Origin: OPU3-GD-OMZ sp964515235
GTDB lineage: Bacteria > Pseudomonadota > Gammaproteobacteria > Methylococcales > Methylomonadaceae
Length of the DNA: 35,477 bases
Direction of reading: 5' to 3'
Assembly: GCA_964515235.1 (NCBI GenBank)
Contig: CAZEVO010000021.1
Location: 1-35,477, forward strand
Part shown: positions 16,148 to 24,921 of the stretch, one piece after another
Layout of the letters: every line of letters begins with the position of its first letter
Numbering within the stretch: position 1 is the stretch's first letter
Position numbers and translations under genes: made by a program
The notes under the pieces: generated by a model
Database searches by the model: none
Told to the model about the DNA's origin: nothing
Seen by the model: the letters and a program-made list of their open reading frames with translations, nothing else

Positions 16148-18421
16148 ATGTTGAGTAAAGAACTAGAAGTAACCCTAAACCAAGCGTTTAAACAAGCTCA
16201 TGCGAAATATCACGAGTTTATAACAGTAGAGCACTTATTATTAGCGTTAACAGATAATGAGTCAGCTCATGCAGTACTGACAGTTTGTAATTGTAATATT
16301 AATGGACTTAAAAATGAGATCGAACAATTCATTGATGATACGATTTCTCTTTTAGATAAAGATTCTGGTCGAGAAACACAGCCAACTCTTGGTTTTCAAC
16401 GGGTGTTACAGCGTGCAGTTTTTCATGTGCAATCTTCAAATAAGAAAGAAGTTGATGGTGCTAATTTATTAGTTGCCTTGTTTAGTGAGCAAGATTCCCA
16501 TGCTGTTTATTTATTAAATAAATTTGATGTAACTCGGTTAGATATTGTTAACTATTTGTCCCATGGAAACAGTGGAAGTAAGGAAGGTAATTCAGATTCT
16601 GAGGGTGAGACGAAGACTGACGATGAAGAAACGATAGGGTCCTTGCAAAAATACGCAACCAATCTTAATGCGCTAGCAATGGAAGGAAAAATTGATCCAT
16701 TAATCGGCCGGCATGAAGAAATAGCAAGAACGTTGCAAATACTGTGTCGTCGCCGAAAGAATAACCCATTATTGGTTGGTGATGCCGGCGTGGGAAAAAC
16801 TGCAATTGCTGAAGGCCTGGCGAAGATGATTGTAGAAGAGAATGTTCCAGAGTACTTGTCAGGTAGCGTGGTTTACTCTTTGGATATGGGGGCCTTAGTT
16901 GCAGGAACGAAATATCGAGGTGATTTTGAAAAACGATTGAAAACATTGTTAGCGGGCTTGAAAAAAGAGCCGCATGCCATTCTTTTTATTGATGAGATTC
17001 ATACGATTATTGGTGCAGGAGCTGCCTCAGGCGGCATGATGGATGCTTCGAATTTAATTAAGCCGGTTTTGGCATCGGGGCAACTGCGTTGCATTGGGTC
17101 AACGACCTATCAAGAATACAGAGGTGTTTTTGAAAAAGATCATGCTTTAGCGCGTCGGTTTCAGAAAGTCGATATTACAGAGTCAAGTGTCGATGAAACA
17201 ATTGAAATTTTGAAAGGTTTAAGGTCTAGATTTGAAGAGTATCATGAGATTAAATATAGTTTGGAAAGTTTGCAGCAAGCTGCTGAATTATCGGACCGCT
17301 ATATATCAGACCGTTGTTTGCCAGACAAAGCCATCGATGTGATTGACGAGGCGGGTGCCAAACAGCGGCTATTACCCGTATCTGAACGATTGTTGACTAT
17401 TGGCGTCAGTGAAGTTGAGGCAATCATCGCAAAGACTGCACGGATTCCCGAGAAAAATGTATCTTCCAGTGATAAGGATGTCTTAGAGGATTTAGAAAAA
17501 AATCTTAAATTACTTGTGTTCGGGCAGGATGAAGCTGTTTCTGCCTTGTCGTCGGCGATTAAGTTGTCACGCGCAGGTCTTCGTGATTCTGTAAAAACCA
17601 TTGGTTCTTTTTTATTTTCAGGGCCTACAGGTGTAGGTAAGACGGAAGTCACAAAACAGTTGTCAAAAGTTTTAGGTGTTGATTTTATTCGCTTTGATAT
17701 GTCTGAATATATGGAGCGACATACGGTTTCAAGATTAATTGGTGCGCCCCCAGGTTATGTTGGATTTGATCAGGGCGGATTATTAACTGAGCAAGTGAAT
17801 AAGCATCCTTATGCTGTTTTATTACTTGATGAAATTGAGAAAGCCCATCCTGATGTTTTTAATTTATTGTTGCAGGTGATGGATCACGGTACATTGACTG
17901 ATAATAATGGTAGGAAAGCTGATTTTCGCAATATTATTTTAGTGATGACGACGAATGCAGGTGCCGAGGAAGGCGCGCGTGCCTCAATGGGTTTTACCCA
18001 ACAAGAGCATGCGAGTGATAGCATGAAGGTCGTTGATAAAACATTTAGTCCTGAATTTCGTAATCGGTTAGATGCGGTGATTCAGTTTAAGTCGTTGAGT
18101 CATTCAATTATTAGACATGTGGTTGATAAGTTTATATTTGAGTTGGAAAGTTTGCTGGTCGAGAAGAATGTGACGCTCATGTTGGATGAAGACGCACGGC
18201 AATGGTTAGCAAATAATGGTTGCGACAGTAAAATGGGCGCGCGACCAATGGCGCGACTAATTCAAGAAAAAGTCAAGACGCCGTTAGCAAACGAATTGTT
18301 GTTTGGCAAATTAACGCAGGGGGGACATGTTCTGGTTTCTGTTCAAAACAGTGATCTGTCACTAGATGTCCAAAGTAAAGATTTAGTAGTAATTGAGTCA
18401 GAGGTTGTTGAGAAAGAATAG
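16148..18421 (+). CDS. clpA: ClpA, ATPase subunit of ClpAP protease
   Basis: A 757-aa AAA+ unfoldase. Its N-domain (1-140), which docks ClpS, is joined by an acidic linker (about 145-163) to two ATPase modules. Walker A motifs are GDAGVGKT at 211-218 and GPTGVGKT at 492-499. Walker B motifs are ILFIDEIH near 278-285 and VLLLDEIE near 557-564. A loop near 614-616 (MGF) corresponds to the IGL-type ClpP-docking tripeptide. No ClpB-like middle coiled coil is present, which separates it from ClpB and ClpC. Convergent with infA, 4 bases apart. No SD at the ATG, so it is probably coupled to clpS. Confidence 0.97.
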   Translation: MLSKELEVTLNQAFKQAHAKYHEFITVEHLLLALTDNESAHAVLTVCNCNINGLKNEIEQFIDDTISLLDKDSGRETQPTLGFQRVLQRAVFHVQSSNKKEVDGANLLVALFSEQDSHAVYLLNKFDVTRLDIVNYLSHGNSGSKEGNSDSEGETKTDDEETIGSLQKYATNLNALAMEGKIDPLIGRHEEIARTLQILCRRRKNNPLLVGDAGVGKTAIAEGLAKMIVEENVPEYLSGSVVYSLDMGALVAGTKYRGDFEKRLKTLLAGLKKEPHAILFIDEIHTIIGAGAASGGMMDASNLIKPVLASGQLRCIGSTTYQEYRGVFEKDHALARRFQKVDITESSVDETIEILKGLRSRFEEYHEIKYSLESLQQAAELSDRYISDRCLPDKAIDVIDEAGAKQRLLPVSERLLTIGVSEVEAIIAKTARIPEKNVSSSDKDVLEDLEKNLKLLVFGQDEAVSALSSAIKLSRAGLRDSVKTIGSFLFSGPTGVGKTEVTKQLSKVLGVDFIRFDMSEYMERHTVSRLIGAPPGYVGFDQGGLLTEQVNKHPYAVLLLDEIEKAHPDVFNLLLQVMDHGTLTDNNGRKADFRNIILVMTTNAGAEEGARASMGFTQQEHASDSMKVVDKTFSPEFRNRLDAVIQFKSLSHSIIRHVVDKFIFELESLLVEKNVTLMLDEDARQWLANNGCDSKMGARPMARLIQEKVKTPLANELLFGKLTQGGHVLVSVQNSDLSLDVQSKDLVVIESEVVEKE

Positions 18422-18425
18422 TTTT

Positions 18426-18644
18426 TTAACGACCTCTGAAGGTAATTCGGCCTTTGGTTAGATCATAGGGGGTCATTTCAACCTTAACCTGGTCTCCTGT
18501 TAATATACGGATGTAATGTTTACGCATTTTTCCAGAAATATGAGCGGTAATAATGTGACCATTCTCCAATTCCACGCGAAACATGGTGTTAGGAAGTGTG
18601 TCAATTACGGTACCTTCCATTTCTATTTGATCTTCTTTTGGCAT
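18426..18644 (-). CDS. infA: Translation initiation factor IF-1
   Basis: A 72-aa S1-like OB-fold protein that occupies the ribosomal A site during initiation. The full length matches the family: MPKEDQIEMEGTVIDTLPNT, then FRVELENGHIITAHISGKMR and RILTGDQVKVEMTPYDLTKG, ending in ITFRGR. The gene is separate from its neighbours. It faces clpA and has about 100 bases between its start and the bpt stop. The clpA-infA-aat order matches E. coli. Confidence 0.97.
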   Translation of the reverse strand: MPKEDQIEMEGTVIDTLPNTMFRVELENGHIITAHISGKMRKHYIRILTGDQVKVEMTPYDLTKGRITFRGR

Positions 18645-18748
18645 CTGTGTTGTAACCCTAGTTAAATTAATAGCGAATTATAGCATTGTAGAATGTTGAT
18701 AGACAGTTTTAAAAAAAGGTGTGATCGGTAAATGCAGTTTTTTTACTG

Positions 18749-19462
18749 CTAGGGTTTTTTATCTTTTTCAAACAAAGACCACTGCCCTTTAAGAAATATT
18801 TCAGCGGGGCGGTAATTTTTTTTATAAGCCATATTCTGGCAAGGTTCAATCCAAAACCCGAGGTAGGCCCATGGTAGACTTTGAAGTGAGGCATAGTGAA
18901 TCAATTGTAGAATAGCAAAGTGGCCTAAACTAAGGTCACTGTAGTCAGGGTTGTAAAAAGTGTATACAGCAGAAAGAGCCTGACTCAGTTGGTCGATCAC
19001 GCAAACGCCAACAATAAAATCATCAACCAGAATTTCCATAAAAAAGGTTTCACACCACGGGCCGGTTAAAAAGTTCAAATAGTCATTTTCTGAAAGATGG
19101 ACCATGTCGCCACCTGAGTGTCGATTGTTTTGATAGTGAGTGAAAATTTTAAAATGCTGCTCATTAAAAGTAGCAGGGGTAAGTCGGGTTTTTGTTTTGG
19201 CATTAATTCTTAAAACACGGCGTTGACTTTTCGAGGGTTTAAAAGAATCAATAGATACCCGTAATGGAACACAGTCATGGCAAAGATTACAATGAGGGCG
19301 GTACAAAAGTTTGCCACTGCGTCTAAATCCGTGGGTAATCAAATGCGGATACAGGTTGTTAATGGGCGGAAATTCAGGATCAATGTAGAGTAGGCGCGCT
19401 TGTTTTTCAGGTTGATAACTACAAGGATGTTCTGATCCTATGAGCAGTGGTATGTTACTCAT
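18749..19462 (-). CDS. bpt: Bpt, aspartate/glutamate leucyltransferase
   Basis: 237 aa from the ATG at 19462 (MSNIPLLIGSEHPCSYQPEK). A longer frame to 19504 only reads into aat. This is the bacterial Ate1-like family that adds Leu to proteins with N-terminal Asp or Glu, so that ClpS can bind them. The N-terminal Cys cluster CNLCHDC is at 58-64, with YRPHC and LRV. The C-terminal GNAT-like half has VGVCVIDQLSQALSAVYTFY, LGFWIEPCQNMAYK and NYRPAE. The start overlaps the end of aat by 8 bases, which suggests coupled synthesis. Vibrio vulnificus is a known case of both transferases in one genome. Confidence 0.94.
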   Translation of the reverse strand: MSNIPLLIGSEHPCSYQPEKQARLLYIDPEFPPINNLYPHLITHGFRRSGKLLYRPHCNLCHDCVPLRVSIDSFKPSKSQRRVLRINAKTKTRLTPATFNEQHFKIFTHYQNNRHSGGDMVHLSENDYLNFLTGPWCETFFMEILVDDFIVGVCVIDQLSQALSAVYTFYNPDYSDLSLGHFAILQLIHYASLQSLPWAYLGFWIEPCQNMAYKKNYRPAEIFLKGQWSLFEKDKKP

Positions 19463-20156
19463 GGTTTGTTGTTTTCCAGGCCATTTGATTTGCTGCTTTA
19501 TCACAATACAGGTTGATTAATGCGATAAACTCAGTTCGAGGTAGTTCTTTTGCACCCCAGTTAATCAGATGCTCTGATTTCACTTGGCAGTCGATGAGTT
19601 GATAATCCCACTCACGAAGTTTCATAATTAAATAATAGAATGCAATTTTGGATGCATTGCTTTCGATATGAAACATAGATTCACCAAAAAATACTTGACC
19701 TATACTCACGCCGTAAAGACCGCCAATTAAGGTATCGTTCCGACTGACTTCTACAGAATGCACAAAGCCTTTCTTGTGAAGGACTTTATAAGCGCTAATC
19801 ATGTCATGAGATATCCAGGTTTCAGGTTGGTTTTTTCGGGGTTTTGCGCAGGCTGAGATAACTTCTGGAAAAAAACGGTTAATACTAAGGGTGAATTTAT
19901 TTTTTTTAAATAAGCGCTGTAAGCTTTTCGAAGGTTTGTAGTGATCAGGGAAAAGGGTCAGGCGGGGATTGGGTGACCACCATAACAAGGGGTCGCCAGG
20001 ATTAAACCAAGGGAATATACCTTGCTTGTATGCATTGATAAGTCTTTCCGGGCTTAAGCAGCCTCCAACAGCGACTAACCCATTAGGGTTTTTTAAGGCG
20101 TTTTCAGCGCTAGGAAAAGGTTGTGTTGAGAAATCCGGGTCAAGGTATGTGAGCAT
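19455..20156 (-). CDS. aat: Aat, leucyl/phenylalanyl-tRNA-protein transferase
   Basis: 233 aa from the ATG at 20156 (MLTYLDPDFSTQPFPSAENA). An in-frame GTG at 20168 would add four residues and cannot be excluded, because neither start has a well-spaced SD. Aat transfers Leu or Phe from aminoacyl-tRNA to N-terminal Arg or Lys, creating ClpS substrates. Family motifs are GLVAVGGCLSPERLINAYKQ, GIFPWFNPGDPLLWWSPNPR, HSVEVSRNDTLIGGLYGVSI and GQVFFGESMFHIESNASKIA. Located between trxB and bpt on the minus strand. Confidence 0.96.
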   Translation of the reverse strand: MLTYLDPDFSTQPFPSAENALKNPNGLVAVGGCLSPERLINAYKQGIFPWFNPGDPLLWWSPNPRLTLFPDHYKPSKSLQRLFKKNKFTLSINRFFPEVISACAKPRKNQPETWISHDMISAYKVLHKKGFVHSVEVSRNDTLIGGLYGVSIGQVFFGESMFHIESNASKIAFYYLIMKLREWDYQLIDCQVKSEHLINWGAKELPRTEFIALINLYCDKAANQMAWKTTNHE

Positions 20157-20190
20157 TAAAGATTTCACTCACTTACATTGAGGGTCGGTA

Positions 20191-21156
20191 TTAATTTGAT
20201 TTCTGATCAAGTTCATCGAGGTATTTTTCTGCATCAAGTGCAGCCATACAGCCAGATCCAGCGGAGGTAACAGCTTGTTTGTAAACAGAGTCCATGACAT
20301 CACCAGCTGCAAAAACACCTGGAACGCTGGTTGCGGTTGCATTGCCGGTAATGCCGCTATTCACAATAATGTAGCCATTGTTCATAGATAATTGATTTTC
20401 AAACATTACAGTATTAGGGGTATGGCCGATAGCGATAAAAACACCATGAACATCGATAGTTTTAGGTTGGTCAGATTGCTTGTCTTTAATTCGGATGCCG
20501 GTAACGCCCATATCATCGCCTAGAACTTCATCAAGATTATGATTCCATTCAATGACAACGTTACCATTCTCGGCACGCTCTAATAACTTGTCAGCTAGAA
20601 TTTTTTCAGAGCGGAATTTTTCTCGTCGATGAACAATCGTGACTTTAGAGGCAATATTTGAAAGATACAGGGCTTCTTCGACAGCGGTGTTACCTCCGCC
20701 AATAACAGCAACGGGTTTGTTTTTATAGAAAAAACCATCGCAAGTTGCACAAGCCGAGACACCGCGTCCTTGAAAGGCTGTCTCAGAATCGAGTCCCAAA
20801 TATTTGGCGGATGCGCCAGTGCAAATGATTAAAGCATCACAGGTGTAGGTGCCAGAATCACCGGTTAAGGTAAAAGGTTTTTGGTCAAGGTCTACTGTGT
20901 GAATGTGGTCAAAGATAATTTCAGTATTAAATCTTTCAGCATGCTGACGCATACGATCCATTAATTCGGGGCCTTGAACCCCGTTATTGTCTCCGGGCCA
21001 GTTGTCTACATCCGTAGTTGTTGTTAATTGACCACCTTGTTGCATTCCAGTGATTAAAACTGGGTTTAGGTTAGCACGTGCTGCATAGACAGCAGCAGTA
21101 TAACCGGCAGGCCCAGAACCTAAGATGAGAAGGCGGCAATGTTGGCTAGTACTCAT
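20191..21156 (-). CDS. trxB: Thioredoxin reductase TrxB
   Basis: A 321-aa low-molecular-weight thioredoxin reductase that uses NADPH to keep thioredoxin reduced. FAD binding is at GSGPAGYTAA (13-22), and the redox-active disulfide is CATC at 136-139. NADPH binding is at GGGNTAVEEALYLS with the HRR(E)KFR that follows. The FAD-closing GVFAAGDVMDSVYKQAVTSA ends the protein. Start: ATG with SD GGAGA, 9 bases away. Divergent from ftsK with a 210-base gap. In E. coli lrp lies between these two; here it does not. Confidence 0.97.
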   Translation of the reverse strand: MSTSQHCRLLILGSGPAGYTAAVYAARANLNPVLITGMQQGGQLTTTTDVDNWPGDNNGVQGPELMDRMRQHAERFNTEIIFDHIHTVDLDQKPFTLTGDSGTYTCDALIICTGASAKYLGLDSETAFQGRGVSACATCDGFFYKNKPVAVIGGGNTAVEEALYLSNIASKVTIVHRREKFRSEKILADKLLERAENGNVVIEWNHNLDEVLGDDMGVTGIRIKDKQSDQPKTIDVHGVFIAIGHTPNTVMFENQLSMNNGYIIVNSGITGNATATSVPGVFAAGDVMDSVYKQAVTSAGSGCMAALDAEKYLDELDQKSN

Positions 21157-21295
21157 TTAAATCATCTCCACAAGGGTCAATTTTATAAAATTTGGTGCAT
21201 ATTATGACGATGACGGCCGACTAGGTAAAGTTAGAGATTAATTATTTAATAATAAATTTTAAAAACTTGTTTTTAAGATTAATATTAAGTTAATG

Positions 21296-21304
21296 TGCTA
21301 TAAA
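21296..21304 (+). promoter_or_regulatory. Possible extended -10 promoter for ftsK
   Basis: TGC followed by TATAAA, an extended -10 form, lies about 63 bases before the ftsK ATG in a very AT-rich gap. No good -35 hexamer is seen, which extended -10 promoters can tolerate. Weak evidence. Confidence 0.3.
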
Positions 21305-21366
21305 ATAAAAAGTTCCTATGGTATTGTTATATTTAACTAAATGATGGAAATCAGAGAAGAAAATGC

Positions 21367-23745
21367 ATGGCTGCGATAATTGAAGAAAACGCCCCAAATG
21401 GTTTACGTGAAGTTGGAGTGATTGGGTTTGTAACATTGGCTGTTTTTGTTTTTATAGCGCTCTTGACCTTCAGTTATGAAGACCCCGGTTGGACACACAG
21501 TGGTAGCGGTGTTGCTATTCATAATGCGTGTGGTGTTGTTGGTGCTTGGGTTGCAGATTTTTCGTTAAGTATTTTAGGTGTTACCGCTTTCTTTTTTCCT
21601 TTTATGATTGCGTGGCAAGGGTGTCAATTCGTTTTGAGGCGAGAAGGAAGGACGACTCATTGGGAGCTTGCTTTCCGCTGGCTTGGCTTTGTTGTGAGTG
21701 GTTTAACAATCTCAGTTTTAGCTTATTTGCATGTTATTCGGTTAGACTTTTTTTTACCTAACGGAGCCGGCGGGATTTTAGGCGAGGAATTAGGCGAATT
21801 ACTAACCGTGGTATTAGGCCGCTCAGGAGTAACCTTGTTTCTGTTAACTCTGCTGCTTAGCGGGGTTACTTTACTAACGCATCTTTCGTGGTTAACCGTT
21901 GTGGATGGCGTTGGGAAATATACATTGCTAATAGTTCGCTTTCTAAGGCAAAAGAATAATTTAATTTTGGCACGTTTTAGTGTCCTTATTAGATCCTATA
22001 TGCAACGATTTAATAAGGTTTCGGTTAAGTCGCCAGAAAACACACCATTACACGTTTTTGAAGTTAGTGATCCATTACAGGCAACTAAAAAGACTCGTGT
22101 TGACCCTCTTGTGGGAAGTGAGTTAATGGATAAGGTCGAGCCGGTAATGACTCTAATAGAACCATCATCGGAAGAGATTTTACTTGATCCGCCAATGAGT
22201 TTTGATTCACCTTCTAAAAAGGAAGTTGTTCGTAAGCGTACGAAAAAACTCCCGGTAGCTGATAAAGGATTACCAGAATTATCATTGTTAGATCAGTATT
22301 TCAATACGACGACGGGGTATTCTTCTGGCGTATTACAAGATATGTCCCGATTAGTTGAAAATATTTTAACCGATTTTAACGTGGATGTGGATGTGGTTGC
22401 AGTCAACCCAGGGCCAGTAGTGACACGCTTTGAACTACAGTTAGCCCCTGGAATTAAAGTAAGTCGTATTAGTGGTTTGGCTAAGGACCTTGCACGAGCA
22501 TTGTCTGTAACTAGTGTCCGTATTGTCGAAATTATCCCGGGTAAAACGGTTATTGGCTTAGAGATCCCTAATAAAGAACGCGAAATGGTATCTTTGCGTG
22601 AGATTTTATCTTCCGCAGTTTATAAGCAGTCTGAATCGGCCTTAACGTTAGCCTTAGGTAAAGATATCTCAGGAGCTCCTGTCATTGCTGATCTTGTAAA
22701 AATGCCACATTTATTGGTGGCGGGCACCACTGGTTCAGGAAAGTCAGTGGCAATCAATACAATGATTTTAAGCTTATTGTACAAATCTACGCCAGCTGAT
22801 GTGCGTATGATTATGATTGACCCTAAGATGCTTGAATTATCTGTCTATGAAGGAATTCCTCATTTATTGACACCCGTAGTAACTGATATGAAAGATGCTT
22901 CGAATGCACTGCGTTGGTCAGTTGCTGAAATGGAGCGACGGTATCGGTTAATGTCTCTATTAGGAGTCCGAAATCTTGACGGATTTAATAGATTAGTAAA
23001 GGAGGCCCAAGAGCGTGGTGAGCCGATTAAAGACCCTCTGTTTAAGCCTGAAACATCTGTAGAGCAGGAACATCCAGTTTTAGAGACTTTGCCTAATATT
23101 GTTATCGTTATTGATGAGTTAGCTGACATGATGATGATAGTCGGTAAGAAAGTAGAAGAGTTGATAGCCCGGTTAGCACAAAAAGCAAGAGCGTCTGGGT
23201 TGCATTTAATTTTAGCAACACAACGGCCGTCTGTAGATGTTTTAACGGGATTAATTAAAGCAAATGTTCCTTCTCGGATTGCCTTTCAAGTTTCTTCTAA
23301 AATCGACTCTAGAACCATAATAGATCAAGGAGGTGCGGAGTCACTATTAGGTAATGGGGATATGTTATTTATGCCATCGGGAACGAGTTTACCCATTCGT
23401 GCGCACGGTGCTTTTGTAAATGATCATGAGGTTCACCAAATTGTTTCTTATTTAAAGCAAACAGGTCCGGCGGATTATCTTGATTTAGTTGTGAGTGATT
23501 CTAGCGGTCAATCGGTTGTTGGGTTTACTGAAGTTGGGAGTGAAGAGGATCCTATTTATGATCAAGCGGTTAACTTTGTTACTGAAACTAGGAAAGCATC
23601 TATCTCCAGTGTGCAAAGGCGTTTTAAGGTAGGGTATAACCGTGCCGCGCGTCTAATTGAAGATATGGAGGCTGCCGGGGTGGTAACCTCGCCAGAGTCT
23701 AATGGGAGTCGGCAGGTGATTGCTCCGCCTCCGACATCGTTTTAG
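21367..23745 (+). CDS. ftsK: DNA translocase FtsK
   Basis: A 792-aa septal DNA pump that aligns chromosome termini and activates XerCD. An N-terminal membrane domain (hydrophobic segments about 20-35, 55-85, 105-128, 145-178) is followed by a charged linker (about 195-305) and the alpha/beta motor. Walker A is GTTGSGKS (453-460), and Walker B is IVIVIDELADMMM. The C-terminal gamma winged helix (about 728-785: FVTETRKASISSVQRRFKVG, NRAARLIEDME) reads orienting sequences. The linker is short compared with E. coli FtsK (over 1300 aa) and similar to Pseudomonas. The SD is modest (GAGAAG). The last 47 bases overlap queG on the other strand. Confidence 0.97.
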   Translation: MAAIIEENAPNGLREVGVIGFVTLAVFVFIALLTFSYEDPGWTHSGSGVAIHNACGVVGAWVADFSLSILGVTAFFFPFMIAWQGCQFVLRREGRTTHWELAFRWLGFVVSGLTISVLAYLHVIRLDFFLPNGAGGILGEELGELLTVVLGRSGVTLFLLTLLLSGVTLLTHLSWLTVVDGVGKYTLLIVRFLRQKNNLILARFSVLIRSYMQRFNKVSVKSPENTPLHVFEVSDPLQATKKTRVDPLVGSELMDKVEPVMTLIEPSSEEILLDPPMSFDSPSKKEVVRKRTKKLPVADKGLPELSLLDQYFNTTTGYSSGVLQDMSRLVENILTDFNVDVDVVAVNPGPVVTRFELQLAPGIKVSRISGLAKDLARALSVTSVRIVEIIPGKTVIGLEIPNKEREMVSLREILSSAVYKQSESALTLALGKDISGAPVIADLVKMPHLLVAGTTGSGKSVAINTMILSLLYKSTPADVRMIMIDPKMLELSVYEGIPHLLTPVVTDMKDASNALRWSVAEMERRYRLMSLLGVRNLDGFNRLVKEAQERGEPIKDPLFKPETSVEQEHPVLETLPNIVIVIDELADMMMIVGKKVEELIARLAQKARASGLHLILATQRPSVDVLTGLIKANVPSRIAFQVSSKIDSRTIIDQGGAESLLGNGDMLFMPSGTSLPIRAHGAFVNDHEVHQIVSYLKQTGPADYLDLVVSDSSGQSVVGFTEVGSEEDPIYDQAVNFVTETRKASISSVQRRFKVGYNRAARLIEDMEAAGVVTSPESNGSRQVIAPPPTSF

Positions 23746-24808
23746 GGTTACCTTTTAGATGTGTTTGCTTAAGCGCCCATTGAGTATGTTCTCTAACGAG
23801 TACTGATGAGTTGCTGAGTTTTTTTGTTAATGCTTCAGTAATTAATGGACTAGGATTAGCATTTCCTAAGGCAATTGCAATATTACGTAACCAGCGAATA
23901 TGACCTATTCTTCGAATCGCTGAACCTTCGGTTTTTTTGAGGAAAGTTTCTTCATTCCAAGAAAATAAAGTTACTAATTGACTCGAATTTAGATTATGGC
24001 GGGGGTTGAAATCCGGGTTTTTAGTAGTTTGTGCAAAGCGATTCCAAGGGCAGATGAGTTGACAGTCATCACATCCATAGATCCTATTCCCAATTAAAGG
24101 TCGTAATGATTCAGGAATAGCGCCACTGAGTTCTATGGTTAAATAGGAGATGCATCGTCTGGCATCAAGTTGGTATGGGGCCACGATAGCTTGTGTCGGG
24201 CAGATATCAATACAAGCAATGCAGTCACCACAATGTGCGTGAGTAGTTGAGTCAATAGGAAGCTCAAGGTCAGTATAAATTTCACCCAAAAAGAACCAGG
24301 AGCCTGCGCTTTTATTGATGAGATTAGTATGTTTCCCAATCCAGCCTAGTCCAGCTTTTTCGGCAATGGCTTTTTCCAATACGGGGGCGCTATCAACAAA
24401 GGCGCGATAACCAAAAGGGCCAATTTCTTTTTCAATACGTGTACATAGTTTTTGTAACCTATTTCGGATTACTTTATGGTAGTCTCGGCCTAAAGCATAA
24501 CGTGAAACAAAAGCTATTTCTTGATCGGCTAATGTGGATTTTGTTTTAGCTTGGTTTTCAGGGAAGTAATCCATACGGACAGAGATGATTCTTTTAGTAC
24601 CTGGAATGAGTGATTCAGGGCGGCTTCTTTTTTTACCATGCTTGGCCATGTAGTTCATTTCGCCGTGATAGCTTTGAGTGATCCAGCCCTCTAAATGGTG
24701 TTCTGCTTGTGTGAGTGAGGTGTCGGAAACTCCGATTTGTTGGAAGCCTAATTCTCTTCCCCATGTTTGAATGGTTGATTTGAGGTTGATTAAATTTATG
24801 TTAGCCAT
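23699..24808 (-). CDS. queG: Epoxyqueuosine reductase QueG
   Basis: A 369-aa cobalamin- and Fe-S-dependent enzyme for the last step of queuosine synthesis in tRNA. The catalytic Asp139 is in FVDSAPVLEKAIAEKAGLGW. Two [4Fe-4S] sites are formed by Cys193, 196, 199, 203 (CGDCIACIDIC) and Cys219, 246, 249, 253 (YGCDDCQLICPWNRF). The C-terminal HEAT-like region ends in a polar tail of about 20 residues. That tail is encoded in the 47 bases shared with the convergent ftsK end. queG is divergent from nnr, as yjeS/yjeF are in E. coli. Confidence 0.96.
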   Translation of the reverse strand: MANINLINLKSTIQTWGRELGFQQIGVSDTSLTQAEHHLEGWITQSYHGEMNYMAKHGKKRSRPESLIPGTKRIISVRMDYFPENQAKTKSTLADQEIAFVSRYALGRDYHKVIRNRLQKLCTRIEKEIGPFGYRAFVDSAPVLEKAIAEKAGLGWIGKHTNLINKSAGSWFFLGEIYTDLELPIDSTTHAHCGDCIACIDICPTQAIVAPYQLDARRCISYLTIELSGAIPESLRPLIGNRIYGCDDCQLICPWNRFAQTTKNPDFNPRHNLNSSQLVTLFSWNEETFLKKTEGSAIRRIGHIRWLRNIAIALGNANPSPLITEALTKKLSNSSVLVREHTQWALKQTHLKGNPKTMSEAEQSPADSH

Positions 24809-24921
24809 GATTTAAAGAGTGAAGTAATGCAAATATTTAGTATACCTGTTTGATTGTATAGGGATAACTAATGGAATATGAATCGAGGACTTTATTTTAG
24901 GTTTAAATAAAGAGGGGGAAG

